Below, in pieces: positions 52,148-60,663 of a stretch of DNA of 64,000 bases; the stretch's first letter is position 1, and the number at the start of each line of letters is the position of its first letter. The notes under the pieces are model-generated. The model was not told where the DNA came from. It worked only from the letters and a program-made list of their open reading frames with translations, and did no database searches. This DNA comes from Sulfurospirillum sp. (GTDB lineage Bacteria; Campylobacterota; Campylobacteria; Campylobacterales; Sulfurospirillaceae). The DNA is taken from assembly GCA_014859685.1 (NCBI GenBank), contig JACUTU010000001.1, positions 439,300 to 503,299 of the forward strand, read 5' to 3'. The translations under genes and the position numbers were made by a program.

Positions 52148-53661
52148 ACCCGAACGAACTAAGCTCTTATCTCAAATCACTCCCACATCTAGCGGACAAA
52201 GGTAAGAGTGCAAGAGTACAAAGAGCAAGGAGTGATTTTGCTTTTGCGGTTACTACCTACTTTAGCCACCACATCACGAAAGAGGAGACGAGCGAGTTTA
52301 GGAAGTACGCCTATAGCCATATAGATGAGATTTTAGCTTGTAAAAAAAACACAGTAGAAGCTTATAGGGGTGCTGCTAAAACTACTGTATTTGGAAGATT
52401 GCTTTACCTTTGGCTCAGTGCCGTAAAAGGGGAGAAGAGAAACACGGTAACTATAGGAGCTACTCTTCCACTAGCTAAAAAAACACTAGAGTTTATCAAA
52501 GATGAGTTAGAAGATAACGACCTGCTCATAGCAGACTTTGAGATAAAAAAAAGTGAGAAGTGGACTGAAGATGAGATAGTCTTTTTTGTAGGGGCAAATA
52601 AGTTTAGACTCAAAGCATACGGAGCTGGTACAAAGATAAGGGGTGAGAACTGGATAGGGTTTAGACCTGACCTTATCGTGTGCGATGACATAGAAAATGA
52701 TGAAAATGTCATAAGCAAAGCCCAAAGGGACAAGTTAGAGAGTTGGTTTAAAAAAGCGATTCTCAAACTGCCGCAAAGGGGCGGGGCGTATAACATCATC
52801 TTTATAGGGACAAAAATCCATCATGATAGTCTGCTTTCAAGGTTGCAGCAAAGTGATGATTTTAACTCTTTGCGATTTCCCCTGGTGTTACAGTTCCCGA
52901 GCAATCTTGATGAACTGAACCCAAAAACAGTGAGTTATGAAGAGTTAGAGGATTTTGTCCTTGATGATAGCTCTTTAGATAAAGCAGAGATTATAAGAGA
53001 GTATTTTGATGACAAAGATTCTTTTATGAGTGAGTACCAAAATGAGCCGCTCTCTAAAGATGGAACGACCTTTGGGGATTATGAAACTTACGAGATAGAG
53101 CCGCAAGTTCAGAGTATCACTATCGGGGTAGATCCTGCTTTAGGCAAGGCTAAAGGGGATTATTTTGCGATAACTATTTTGAAGTATGACGGTAAAAGAT
53201 TTTATGCCACAGTCAAGATGTACAAGATAAAAGCTACTTTGATGATAGATAAGATTATGCAACTCTATCTAACACTTATGAAGCATGGCGTGCCTATGAA
53301 GATAGCCATAGAAACCGTGCAGTTTCAAGAGTTTTTTAAAGATACTTTAGATGAGAAGTGTAAAGCTATAGGGCTTCATCTTCCTATAGTGCCACTCAAA
53401 AACACGGTAAACAAAGAACTGCGCATAGATAGCATAAGCCCACTGGTAAACAACCACACGATTTTGATTGATAAGAAAAGTTTGATTTTCATAGATGAGC
53501 TAGATACCTATCCAAAGTCCCCGCACGATGATGGGCTAGATAGTTTAGAGATGGCATATCGCATAGCTAAAAAGCCAGCATTTGACTATAAACAAGCGCT
53601 CAAACATCAAAATAGTGCAAATGTTAAAAATAAAGCCTTAGAGAGGCTTATGAGTGGTTAG
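52144..53661 (+). CDS. Phage terminase large subunit (Mu gp28-like)
   Basis: A 505-aa DNA packaging motor. The ATPase domain has a variant P-loop (AYRGAAKTTVFGRLLYLW), WIGFRPDLIVCDDIENDENV as Walker B, and FIGTKIHHDSLLSRL as coupling motif. The RNase-H-like nuclease domain begins at about residue 325 with ITIGVDPALGKAKGDYFAIT and ends with PKSPHDDGLDSLEMAY. 505 aa fits Mu gp28 (551). It is followed by a 167-base gap with a structured element. Confidence 0.93.
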   Translation: MNPNELSSYLKSLPHLADKGKSARVQRARSDFAFAVTTYFSHHITKEETSEFRKYAYSHIDEILACKKNTVEAYRGAAKTTVFGRLLYLWLSAVKGEKRNTVTIGATLPLAKKTLEFIKDELEDNDLLIADFEIKKSEKWTEDEIVFFVGANKFRLKAYGAGTKIRGENWIGFRPDLIVCDDIENDENVISKAQRDKLESWFKKAILKLPQRGGAYNIIFIGTKIHHDSLLSRLQQSDDFNSLRFPLVLQFPSNLDELNPKTVSYEELEDFVLDDSSLDKAEIIREYFDDKDSFMSEYQNEPLSKDGTTFGDYETYEIEPQVQSITIGVDPALGKAKGDYFAITILKYDGKRFYATVKMYKIKATLMIDKIMQLYLTLMKHGVPMKIAIETVQFQEFFKDTLDEKCKAIGLHLPIVPLKNTVNKELRIDSISPLVNNHTILIDKKSLIFIDELDTYPKSPHDDGLDSLEMAYRIAKKPAFDYKQALKHQNSANVKNKALERLMSG

Positions 53662-53769
53662 GTGTATATTGGTATGAAAAAAAAGAGTTAAAAGGTTTTA
53701 AACGCAAATTGAAGCGATTTAAACGCATATATAGATTGTTCTCTAGCGAAGCTTGTAGCTTTAGTGTTG

Positions 53770-53803
53770 GTTCTTAAGATGGCTTTGCCGTCTGCTAAAG
53801 AAC
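53770..53803 (+). promoter_or_regulatory. RNA hairpin before the portal gene
   Basis: An imperfect hairpin with three paired blocks (GTTCTT/AAGAAC, AGA/TCT, GGC/GCC) and a TTT loop, 26 bases before the portal ATG. No T-run follows, so it is not a plain terminator. It may be a processing site or mRNA stabiliser in the terminase-portal gap. The remaining gap (53662-53769) shows nothing I recognise. Confidence 0.4.
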
Positions 53804-53828
53804 ATAAATAATAAAAAGGATAAATGAA

Positions 53829-55130
53829 ATGGATAAAAAAACAATACGATCTCTTTTGAGTCCAAAAGGGAGTTACAACTCAAACGATATGGAACATTAC
53901 ACTCAGCTCGGTGCCGGAAAGATTGCAGCAGCTTTGAAGACAAAAGACCCAGTGCATTATATGCCGCTGTTTTATCTTATAGAAGACAAAGACACCAGCG
54001 TGGGGAGTGAAGTAGAAAAAAGGGTAAGTAGTGTAGAAAATAAGTTCTACACCCACGCACTAGATAAAAAGTACAACGATTCCGTGGAAGAGATCATCAA
54101 AGCAGCCATTCAAGCAAAGATATACGGCGTGGCTATCGTGGAGCTGTATATCAATAGCGATGGGGATTTTGCTTATGCGCTAGTGCCAAAAGAGTATTAC
54201 TACTTTGAGTTTAAAAAAATATTGCTTCAAAAAGGAAAGACAAAGTTTGAGCCAAAAGAGCCGAACTTTTTTATCATCAAATCTAAGCCCGTGTTGCTTA
54301 AAGTGTTATGGCTTGTCTATGCGAAACACTTTGTACTAAGCCACTATCTAAAGTTTGCAGAGTTTTTAGGAGTACCGCCGCTGATAGTCAATGCTCATAG
54401 CTCTGATAGCGATGTCATCGACGGCATCAGTGCGGCAGTCAAACAAATCAAGAGTGGTGACTTTGCAGTACTAGGAGCTGAAGATATCGTAAAAGTGCTA
54501 GAGGGTCGAGGAAATCAAAGTGACTTTATGGAATTTGTGCGATATGTGGACTCTGAGATAGCAAAAACACTCAACGGGGCAAGTTTGGGGAGTAACACTA
54601 GCACAACGGGTGGAAGCTACGCCCAAAGTAAATCCCACGAGGACAATAGAGCCGAGATAACCCGTAGTGATGTGCGGTTTGCAACTAAGATAGCAAACTT
54701 ATTTTTCAAACATATTGGTATGAGGTTGGAGTTAAACATCCAAGTAGAAAAAGATGTGGATCTCAAAGCAAGGGCTGAAACCTTGCAGATACTCAAAGGG
54801 ATGGGGTACGATATGACCCCTGAGCAAATAGCCTATGAGTTTGACTTGCCGGCTCCTTTTAAAAAAGAAGCAAACAAAAAAAGCCTTTCAACAAATAGTA
54901 AAGATTTGGCAGATGTGATTTTAGAGGATACGAGTTTCAATGATTCACTCCAAGAGGCGGAAGAGGAGATGTTTAAAACGATAGAGAAGCTATCTCGAGA
55001 AAGTGAGAGTTATGAAGAGCTGTATGAGAAACTCTCACTTCATTATAAAGATATGGAGTTCATAAAGCTTGATGAGCTGATGCTTCAAGCAATCACGGCA
55101 AACACCATCAAAGGGGCGCTAGATGAGTAG
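53829..55130 (+). CDS. Mu-like portal protein (gp29/DUF935)
   Basis: A 433-aa portal of the Mu gp29 family, which forms the ring at the capsid vertex. Typical are ALKTKDPVHYMPLFYLIEDK at the N-terminus, LKFAEFLGVPPLIVNAHSSD in the middle, TTGGSYAQSKSHEDNRAEIT and GMGYDMTPEQIAYEFDLP near the end. The acidic C-terminal extension (EAEEEMFKTIEKLSRESESY) is common. AAAAGGATAAATGAA precedes the ATG. Confidence 0.9.
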   Translation: MDKKTIRSLLSPKGSYNSNDMEHYTQLGAGKIAAALKTKDPVHYMPLFYLIEDKDTSVGSEVEKRVSSVENKFYTHALDKKYNDSVEEIIKAAIQAKIYGVAIVELYINSDGDFAYALVPKEYYYFEFKKILLQKGKTKFEPKEPNFFIIKSKPVLLKVLWLVYAKHFVLSHYLKFAEFLGVPPLIVNAHSSDSDVIDGISAAVKQIKSGDFAVLGAEDIVKVLEGRGNQSDFMEFVRYVDSEIAKTLNGASLGSNTSTTGGSYAQSKSHEDNRAEITRSDVRFATKIANLFFKHIGMRLELNIQVEKDVDLKARAETLQILKGMGYDMTPEQIAYEFDLPAPFKKEANKKSLSTNSKDLADVILEDTSFNDSLQEAEEEMFKTIEKLSRESESYEELYEKLSLHYKDMEFIKLDELMLQAITANTIKGALDE

Positions 55131-55623
55131 CAATTTCATAAAGGCGTTTGACAAGGTTATAGAGCTAGAGGGTGGATATACGCTCCATAAAAACCAAACC
55201 GAATCGGCGGTTACCTATGCAGGGATATACCGCAAAGCGCATCCAAAGTGGAGTGGATGGGAGTATGTTGACAAAGAGGAAACCCCGCCGACGCAACTAG
55301 TTAGAGAGTTTTACTATGAACGATACTATAAAGCATATGAAAATCTTGACCACAATATCGCCTATGTGATGTTTGAAAGCAGTGTCAATATGGGTGCAAC
55401 GGCAGTGAAATTAGCTCAAAGAGTACTTAACATAGCCGATGATGGAGTAGCAGGCGCTAAAACGCTAACAGCACTCAAAGGGGCAACTCCAAGAGAGTTT
55501 TTATACTCTTTTACGATAGCAAAAATCGCATACTATAACCATCTAGCTTCAAAAGAGCAGTATAAACCATATCTGCGAGGCTGGATCAACAGAAGCCTAA
55601 AAAGTTTAGAGGGGATAGTATGA
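55123..55623 (+). CDS. Phage endolysin (glycoside hydrolase family 108 type)
   Basis: A 166-aa N-acetylmuramidase that degrades peptidoglycan for release. The catalytic motif VIELEGGYTLHKN (EGGY with glutamate) is near residue 15, followed by TYAGIYRKAHPKWSGWEY and a C-terminal peptidoglycan-binding segment (VLNIADDGVAGAKTLTALKG). There is no signal peptide, so it depends on a holin. It overlaps the portal gene by 8 bases. Confidence 0.92.
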   Translation: MSSNFIKAFDKVIELEGGYTLHKNQTESAVTYAGIYRKAHPKWSGWEYVDKEETPPTQLVREFYYERYYKAYENLDHNIAYVMFESSVNMGATAVKLAQRVLNIADDGVAGAKTLTALKGATPREFLYSFTIAKIAYYNHLASKEQYKPYLRGWINRSLKSLEGIV

Positions 55624-55838
55624 TGGAAAACAGAGTCGTACGAATAGAAGTGAAGCTAGAGATCATGGAGCGGACGCTACAAAAAACAGTTAACATACTC
55701 GAGGAGTTGATAAAAAGTGAAGTGCAGCAAAAAGAATTAGAAAAAAGAATACAAAGTCTTGAGACAATCATCTCAAGGCTGAATTGGATGGTGGTTGCAG
55801 CAGTTGGCGGGGCTATACTGAACTTAGTTATAAAATAG
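55620..55838 (+). CDS. XhlA-like lysis accessory protein
   Basis: A 72-aa protein with a long coiled coil (RIEVKLEIMERTLQKTVNIL; KELEKRIQSLETIISRLNWM) and one C-terminal membrane helix (MVVAAVGGAILNLVI). This is the plan of hemolysin XhlA, which assists holins. It stands between endolysin (ATGA overlap) and a holin-like gene. Confidence 0.75.
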   Translation: MMENRVVRIEVKLEIMERTLQKTVNILEELIKSEVQQKELEKRIQSLETIISRLNWMVVAAVGGAILNLVIK

Positions 55839-55847
55839 GAGAGAGAA

Positions 55848-56261
55848 ATGAATATATTAGGAATAGGAAGCATCATAGAGAGCGTGGGTAAGGTGGCTGA
55901 CAATCTTTTTACCAGTGACAAAGAGAGGTTAGATGTAGAGATACAAAAAGAGAGTTTGAGACTTCAAGAGAAACAGATCGAAGCAGGAACGCTCAACCGT
56001 GTGCATGATACCAACATAGCAGAGGCACAACATAGAAGCGTGTTTGTCGCTGGTTGGCGTCCGTTCATAGGATGGGTCGGCGGTATGGCTTTAGTATACA
56101 GCTTCATCATCTACCCGCTTTTTTTATGGGGGAATGCTATCTGGTGGCAAGTAGCACCGCCTCCAAGTCTTGATAGTGACTTTTTATTTAACATCATCTT
56201 AGCGATGTTGGGAGTCGCAGGGATGAGAACATTTGAAAAAGCAAGGGGGCTTACAAAGTAA
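55848..56261 (+). CDS. Holin of the 3TM family
   Basis: A 137-aa protein with a helical N-terminus (DKERLDVEIQKESLRLQEKQ), the motif HRSVFVAGWRPFIGWVGGMA, then three hydrophobic segments up to about residue 125 and a short basic end. This is the 3TM holin pattern. It would open the membrane for the endolysin. The stop overlaps the MuF start by one base. Confidence 0.85.
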   Translation: MNILGIGSIIESVGKVADNLFTSDKERLDVEIQKESLRLQEKQIEAGTLNRVHDTNIAEAQHRSVFVAGWRPFIGWVGGMALVYSFIIYPLFLWGNAIWWQVAPPPSLDSDFLFNIILAMLGVAGMRTFEKARGLTK

Positions 56262-57403
56262 TGTTTTCTATAGCCTATGACTTCACTGCTCCGCCACTAG
56301 AGCAGATAAAGTATCTTAAAGCCAAAAAGCCCCAACTCCACTTTGACTATGATGAGATGATGCATGAGGCACATCATAAGACATTTACCGTAGCAAAGGT
56401 AACTAAGTTAGATTTGCTAAGCGACATACAAGAGAGCCTCATCAAAGCCAAAGAGGAGGGAAAACCCTACAAGCAGTGGCAAAAGGAACTTAAACCGATA
56501 CTGCAAGAAAAAGGGTGGTGGGGTGAAGTGGAAGCCATCAATCCCGCAACAGGTGAAGTGAAAAATATCTATGTGGGAAGTAGAAGACTCAAAAATATCT
56601 ACGATACAAATATGAGAGTAGCCTATGCAAAAGGTCGCTATGAAAGCCAAATGCAAAGTGATGGTGAGTACTTCTATTATAGTGCCATACTTGATGGAGA
56701 TACACGCCCAGCTCATAGCAAACTTCACGGCACAATCTTACTCAAAACAGACCCTTTTTGGGATACCAACTACCCGCCAAATGCATGGAGATGTAGATGT
56801 AAGGTAAGAGTCTATAGCAAAAAAGAGATTGAATCAAGAGGGATGAAACCAAACAAAGTCACTCCACCAAATATAGCCCATAAGGATTGGGCATATAACC
56901 CAGGGCGAAATGACAATCTTAAAAAAGTGTATGAGGATAAGCTTAAAAAGATAAACGCTAAATCTCCACTTGCAAAGGCTATGAAAGAGGAGTTTAAAGA
57001 GAGTTCAAATTATCTTAAACAAAACGATAAGCTCTACAAAGATATTCAAAAACTCTACACAACCAAAAAGCCAAAGACGGTAGAACTCTGTAAGAGTGAT
57101 ATTTTTGGGGATGAAAAAAGAGTGCTGCTAAGTAGTGATAGTGTACAAAGACATCTCGGGAGAGAAGAGATTACGGCATTTGATTATAGTCTTATACCAA
57201 ATATCATAGATGGTAAAGCTTACAAACAAAAAGAAAACACTTTTGTGCTGCTCAAAAAATATGGAAGATACTATAGAGCAGCTCTTAAAGATATAAAAGA
57301 TAAAGATGAAATATTTATAGTAAGTCTTATCGGTGCAAACAAAAAAGATGACTATGAAAGATGGATAAGAGAGCTTGACAAGTATGATGAAGTAAAAAAG
57401 TGA
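56261..57403 (+). CDS. MuF-type head morphogenesis protein with C-terminal effector-like domain
   Basis: A 380-aa Mu gpF (gp30) family protein packaged in the capsid. The MuF core (about 1-190) has VGSRRLKNIYDTNMRVAYAK, ILDGDTRPAHSKLHGTILLK and TNYPPNAWRCRCKVRVYSKK. After a helical linker (about 215-255) follows a distinct C-terminal domain of about 120 residues (VLLSSDSVQRHLGREEITAF; TFVLLKKYGRYYRAALKDIK) with the strand pattern of PBECR-type nuclease-like domains often fused to MuF. Unlike in Mu, the gene stands after the lysis genes. A second, displaced C-terminal module lies 0.5 kb downstream. Confidence 0.85.
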   Translation: MFSIAYDFTAPPLEQIKYLKAKKPQLHFDYDEMMHEAHHKTFTVAKVTKLDLLSDIQESLIKAKEEGKPYKQWQKELKPILQEKGWWGEVEAINPATGEVKNIYVGSRRLKNIYDTNMRVAYAKGRYESQMQSDGEYFYYSAILDGDTRPAHSKLHGTILLKTDPFWDTNYPPNAWRCRCKVRVYSKKEIESRGMKPNKVTPPNIAHKDWAYNPGRNDNLKKVYEDKLKKINAKSPLAKAMKEEFKESSNYLKQNDKLYKDIQKLYTTKKPKTVELCKSDIFGDEKRVLLSSDSVQRHLGREEITAFDYSLIPNIIDGKAYKQKENTFVLLKKYGRYYRAALKDIKDKDEIFIVSLIGANKKDDYERWIRELDKYDEVKK

Positions 57404-57487
57404 CAAGAGGTAGAGCTCCCAAACATCTACACACGATCCACTTTTAAAAGTGTCCTACGGCAGGGAGATTCACCGTGTTTCTCTTGT
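57403..57487 (-). other. Structured element E1 after the MuF gene
   Basis: An 85-base segment closed by a perfect 7-bp terminal stem (ACAAGAG with CTCTTGT), with an internal palindrome CACTTTTAAAAGTG and a 4-bp ACGG/CCGT stem. It begins at the MuF stop codon. A counterpart with the same closing logic (E2, 58324-58406) follows the second module. It has no complete tRNA pattern. Confidence 0.5.
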
Positions 57488-57520
57488 CTTGAATAAATTA
57501 TAACATAAAAGGATTGAAAA

Positions 57521-57631
57521 ATGATAGAACTTTCATTTGTAGCTATTTTTTTGATAGCAATTTCGATAGTAACGATTGGTTATTTTGTTGGGTATTTTGT
57601 AGCTGATGCTTTAGAAGACATGGCTCATTAG
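57521..57631 (+). CDS. Possible 36-aa membrane peptide
   Basis: The frame reads MIELSFVAIFLIAISIVTIG, then one more hydrophobic stretch and a polar end ADALEDMAH. AAGGATT stands before the ATG. The leader and first codons (57497-57558) recur almost unchanged at 58419-58480, which suggests the frame matters, but it overlaps a convincing gene on the other strand. It could be a small immunity or holin-like peptide, or just part of a repeated leader. Confidence 0.4.
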   Translation: MIELSFVAIFLIAISIVTIGYFVGYFVADALEDMAH

Positions 57632-57914
57632 TGTATGCACACATCATCCCATCGGCTCTAAAATGCCTGCACTCTACCCAGTATGGTTTTCCATCTTTAA
57701 GGGTAGCTTTGGCTTTTTTGAACCCTTGCAAAATAACAGGGTATCCGCTATATGTTTGTGACTCTACCCATTCATTGTGGACTATCTCACAGTCAAATTC
57801 TTTAATCTCTTGTATCGGCTCTTTTTGTTTTAGGCGGTATTTATACCCTATGGTAAAAGAAGCAGCGAACAAAGAAACCCCACCACTAATAAGCCACTCT
57901 ATTGAAATATCCAT
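57543..57914 (-). CDS. Phage hypothetical protein with N-terminal membrane helix
   Basis: A 123-aa protein with a membrane helix at about residues 8-25 (WLISGGVSLFAASFTIGYKY), then a soluble domain with FDCEIVHNEWVESQTYSGYP, AKATLKDGKPYWVECRHFRA and CAYTNEPCLLKHQ. Four cysteines may bind a metal. AAAGG lies before the ATG. I do not recognise the family. It lies between MuF and the displaced module, on the opposite strand. Confidence 0.65.
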   Translation of the reverse strand: MDISIEWLISGGVSLFAASFTIGYKYRLKQKEPIQEIKEFDCEIVHNEWVESQTYSGYPVILQGFKKAKATLKDGKPYWVECRHFRADGMMCAYTNEPCLLKHQLQNTQQNNQSLLSKLLSKK

Positions 57915-57918
57915 AAAA

Positions 57919-58332
57919 AACCTTTTTTACAAAATTATACACAAAGTAGGAGAGATAAGTAAGTCTTTAGCAGATAAAATCAAAAAACATCTTAAAACAG
58001 ATGTAGAAGATATGGGGATAATGCTAGAAAAAAACAGACTGCTACACTCACGACCACAAAGAAAAGAGAACTATAATCAAGCTCTTAGAGTAGAAGAGAT
58101 GAAGCAAGTAGCACATGTACTAGATGAGGCAAAAGATGTTTATATTGACACAGAAAAAGAGAATATTATTTTTGCTTTTGAAGATATACAAGACAACACA
58201 AAGATAAATAAGATAGTAGTTGAGCCAAATTATAAAGTAAAGAAGTTTGGGATAACTAATGCGATACTTACTTTTTCAAAGGTTTTAAAAGAGGGATTTA
58301 GTAAAGAAAATTACAAAGAAGTGACAAGGTAG
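57919..58332 (+). pseudogene. Displaced MuF-type C-terminal module without a start codon
   Basis: The frame encodes a domain ADKIKKHLKTDVEDMGIMLE, LLHSRPQRKENYNQALRVEE, MKQVAHVLDEAKDVYIDTEK, NKIVVEPNYKVKKFGITNAI, ending in KENYKEVTR. This is the layout of PBECR-type nuclease-like domains at the ends of MuF proteins, different in sequence from the one fused to the gene upstream. No ATG, GTG or TTG is suitably placed; AGGAGAG at its 5' end is not followed by a start. After its stop the DNA repeats the region after MuF. I infer a silent alternative C-terminal cassette. Confidence 0.6.
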
Positions 58333-58406
58333 AGGCGGGAGTTGAACCCACAATACAGCATATAAACATGCTCCAGACTACCAATTGCTGCCATCAGCTA
58401 CCTTGT
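58324..58406 (-). other. Structured, tRNA-like element E2
   Basis: 83 bases closed by a perfect 9-bp stem (ACAAGGTAG / CTACCTTGT). On the minus strand it has a near-perfect T-arm (58351-58335: GTGGG, loop TTCAACT, CCCGC), an AATTGGTAG D-loop-like part and a middle palindrome AGCAT-GTTTAT-ATGCT. The middle loop has 6 bases and the acceptor is irregular, so it is not a normal tRNA. It corresponds in place to E1 after MuF. Confidence 0.5.
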
Positions 58407-58442
58407 CCAACAAAAAGTATTATAACACAAAAGGATTGAAAA

Positions 58443-58505
58443 ATGATAGAACTCTCCGCTTTAGCTATTTTTTTGACCTCACTTTTTCTCTTACTATTTT
58501 CCTAG
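58443..58505 (+). pseudogene. Second copy of the 36-aa peptide gene, cut by transposon DNA
   Basis: Starts MIELSALAIFL like the frame at 57521, with the same leader and ribosome binding site, but after TTTTTTTGAC the DNA changes into an IS4-type transposase fragment, and the frame ends after 20 codons. It marks the junction of phage and insertion-sequence DNA at about 58478. Confidence 0.5.
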
Positions 58506-58591
58506 GTTACATCAACAAAGGAAAATCATTGTGCCGTTTTTTTATAGCTCTTGGCTCAATTCTTTCTCCTCTGTTTCCTATAATTTTTTTG
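58478..58591 (-). mobile_element. IS4-type transposase 3' fragment (degenerate)
   Basis: 114 bases that differ at only 4 positions from 63652-63765, same orientation. On the minus strand it encodes IEPRAIKKRHNDFPLLM, then a stop (TAA where the other copy has CAA), then PRKIVREKVR. It is a dead remnant of a transposase C-terminus. Confidence 0.8.
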
Positions 58592-58606
58592 TTATGATTC
58601 ATATTG

Positions 58607-58656
58607 CTGGCTTTATGGAGTATTTTGTTTGGTTACGATACTTCCTTTAAAGCCAG
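58607..58656. repeat. Imperfect inverted repeat in transposon debris
   Basis: CTGGCTTTA at 58607-58615 pairs with TAAAGCCAG at 58648-58656, and inner bases GGAGTAT pair roughly with ATACTTCC. It lies between the transposase fragment and the cassette border. It may be a leftover terminus of another element. Confidence 0.4.
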
Positions 58657-58685
58657 TTTTATTCCACTTTTTTAGTGTACTTTTT

Positions 58686-58747
58686 GCTTAAGTAAGTGCC
58701 ATTCGGGACAGGCTACTTTTTAATTTCATGAAAAGTAGCCTGTCCCC
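58686..58747 (+). repeat. Left inverted border repeat of the sulfate cassette
   Basis: Starts GCTTAAGTAAGTGCCATTCG and contains a 16-bp perfect hairpin GGGACAGGCTACTTTT / AAAAGTAGCCTGTCCC with a 10-base loop. The same 62 bases stand in inverted orientation at 63569-63630. The rest of the gap to cysA (58748-58783) shows nothing more. Confidence 0.85.
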
Positions 58748-58783
58748 ATTAATTCATATTTTTCAAGGTGAAGAGGCGAGGGA

Positions 58784-59803
58784 TTAAATTCCCGCCCCAT
58801 CTTTAAAAGTTCTTAATTGTCGAGGATTAATTCCTACTATATCACCAATATTCAAACTTTTTTGTTTAAATTCATGGTGAGAAAGTTCTACTAAAATAGT
58901 TTTACCGTTTTCTAAATCTTGCAAATCAATCTTTACTTGAGAACCAGCTAATTGAATATATTTGATTTGCGCTTTTGAAATAACATCACTACTGCTACTT
59001 AATACAATTTCAAGTTCATGCGGTCTTATGTGGTACTTTTGCTCACTATTTTCATCTCTTTCATGAAACAGATTTACATTTCCTAAAAAGTTTATTACAA
59101 ACTCATTTTTAGGATTGTGAAATACCTCTTCAGGAGTTCCTATTTGTTCTATTTTTCCTTTAGAAATCACCACGATTCTATCTGCAACTTCTAAAGCTTC
59201 TTCTTGATCGTGAGTTACTAAAATTGTTGTTATTCCTATTTCACTTTGAAGCTCTTTTAGCCATTTTCTTAAATCAGCTCTAACTTTTGCATCCAATGCT
59301 CCAAAAGGCTCATCTAGCAATAATACTTTTGGTTCAACCGCTAAGGCCCTTGCAAGTGCTACTCTTTGTCGTTGTCCTCCTGAGAGTTGCCAAGGAAAAC
59401 GATGTGCAAAACCATCAAGCTGTATGAGTTTTAAAAGTTTATTGACTTTTGTTTCTATTTCACTTTTTGAGGGGCGCTCTTTTTTAGGCTTTACGCTCAA
59501 TCCAAAAGCAATATTTTCAAAAACAGTCATATGCTTAAACAACGCATAGTGCTGAAATACAAACCCTATATCTCTATCTCCGATTGGTTTATCGGCTATA
59601 TTTTCATTATTGAAAAGTATCTCGCCAATATCATTATCATCTAAAACTTCAAGTCCTGCGATCATCCTTAAAAGGGTAGTTTTTCCACTCCCCGATGGCC
59701 CTAAAAGTGCCAATAGCTCCCCTGGAACTACATCAAGATTGATATTGTCTAAAGCAGTAAAGTTTCCAAAATATTTTGTTAAATTTTTTACTTTGATGTT
59801 CAT
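58784..59803 (-). CDS. cysA: Sulfate/thiosulfate ABC transporter ATP-binding protein
   Basis: The 339-aa ATPase of sulfate import. Walker A is [15 protein letters not shown], the Q-loop is [20 protein letters not shown], the signature [16 protein letters not shown], Walker [13 protein letters not shown], and the switch histidine [14 protein letters not shown]-terminal TOBE-like domain follows residue 240. I chose the ATG at 59803 ([15 protein letters not shown]), which overlaps the cysW stop by one base. CysA-specific features such as FGLSVKP agree with sulfate rather than other substrates. Confidence 0.94.
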   Translation of the reverse strand: MNIKVKNLTKYFGNFTALDNINLDVVPGELLALLGPSGSGKTTLLRMIAGLEVLDDNDIGEILFNNENIADKPIGDRDIGFVFQHYALFKHMTVFENIAFGLSVKPKKERPSKSEIETKVNKLLKLIQLDGFAHRFPWQLSGGQRQRVALARALAVEPKVLLLDEPFGALDAKVRADLRKWLKELQSEIGITTILVTHDQEEALEVADRIVVISKGKIEQIGTPEEVFHNPKNEFVINFLGNVNLFHERDENSEQKYHIRPHELEIVLSSSSDVISKAQIKYIQLAGSQVKIDLQDLENGKTILVELSHHEFKQKSLNIGDIVGINPRQLRTFKDGAGI

Positions 59804-60663
59804 TACTCTTCCTCTTTGAGTTTCTCTAATTGTTTTTTTGCTTTCCATTCTAAGCTGTATTTTAAAACCAATGTGAGCAGGGCTAATATAGCTAACAGTG
59901 TAGATACTGCAAATGCTGCCACGAAGTTATATTCGTTGTATAAAATCTCAACTTGCAGTGGCATAGTATTTGTAACTCCTTGAATATGTCCAGAAACCAC
60001 TGAAACTGCACCAAACTCTCCCATAGCTCTGGCATTACATAAAATCACCCCATAAAGTAATCCCCATTTTATATTGGGTATCGTCACTTTCATAAATGTT
60101 TGAAAACCACTAGCCCCCAGTAAAAGGGCTGCTTGTTCTTCATCGTTTCCTTGCTCTTGCATAAGTGGGATTAATTCTCTTGCCACAAAAGGAAATGTTA
60201 CAAATATGGTTGCCAATACAATTCCAGGAGCAGCAAATATAATTTGTACATCATTTTCAATTAACCAATGCCCAAACCAGCCTTGAGCCCCAAAAAGTAA
60301 AACATAGACAAACCCTGAAATAACAGGACTAACAGCAAAGGGTAAATCAATCAAAGTGATTAAAACACTTTTACCAAAAAATGAATATTTCGCTATCGCC
60401 CACGAAGCACAGACGCCGAAAACCAAATTTAATGGTACAGCTATAAGTGCAGTGATAACTGTTAGTTTAACAGCCTGCAAAACATATTGATCATTGAAAG
60501 CTAAAAAGTATGCTTCAATTCCTTTTCTAAAAGCTTCTATAAAAATAGTAATAAGAGGAACTAAAAGCATGATGGTTAAAAAACAAATTGCGGTAAAAAT
60601 CAACCCATACTTTACAAGAGTTGATTCACTTTGCGCTCCATTTGAATTATTAAATGTTTTCAT
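59803..60663 (-). CDS. cysW: Sulfate ABC transporter permease CysW
   Basis: A 286-aa permease with six hydrophobic segments. Typical are [40 protein letters not shown], the EAA loop [20 protein letters not shown] and [19 protein letters not shown]. The ATG at 60663 with GGAGG before it was chosen; the frame is open 11 codons more. It overlaps cysT by 4 bases and cysA by one. Confidence 0.94.
   Translation of the reverse strand: MKTFNNSNGAQSESTLVKYGLIFTAICFLTIMLLVPLITIFIEAFRKGIEAYFLAFNDQYVLQAVKLTVITALIAVPLNLVFGVCASWAIAKYSFFGKSVLITLIDLPFAVSPVISGFVYVLLFGAQGWFGHWLIENDVQIIFAAPGIVLATIFVTFPFVARELIPLMQEQGNDEEQAALLLGASGFQTFMKVTIPNIKWGLLYGVILCNARAMGEFGAVSVVSGHIQGVTNTMPLQVEILYNEYNFVAAFAVSTLLAILALLTLVLKYSLEWKAKKQLEKLKEEE

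Noticed and set aside
57631..57915. N-terminal part of the plus-strand frame that ends at 58332
   Set aside because: These 95 codons are the mirror of the convincing minus-strand gene 57543-57914; only the part after 57915 looks coding.
58324..58406. Calling E2 a functional tRNA gene
   Set aside because: The T-arm is good, but the anticodon-like loop has six bases in a palindrome and the acceptor has mismatches, so I list it only as tRNA-like.
37405..58505. Mu-type transposase (A/B), Mu repressor or integrase
   Set aside because: No frame in the window matches these; the early region of the prophage is absent or outside, so I do not claim an inducible phage.
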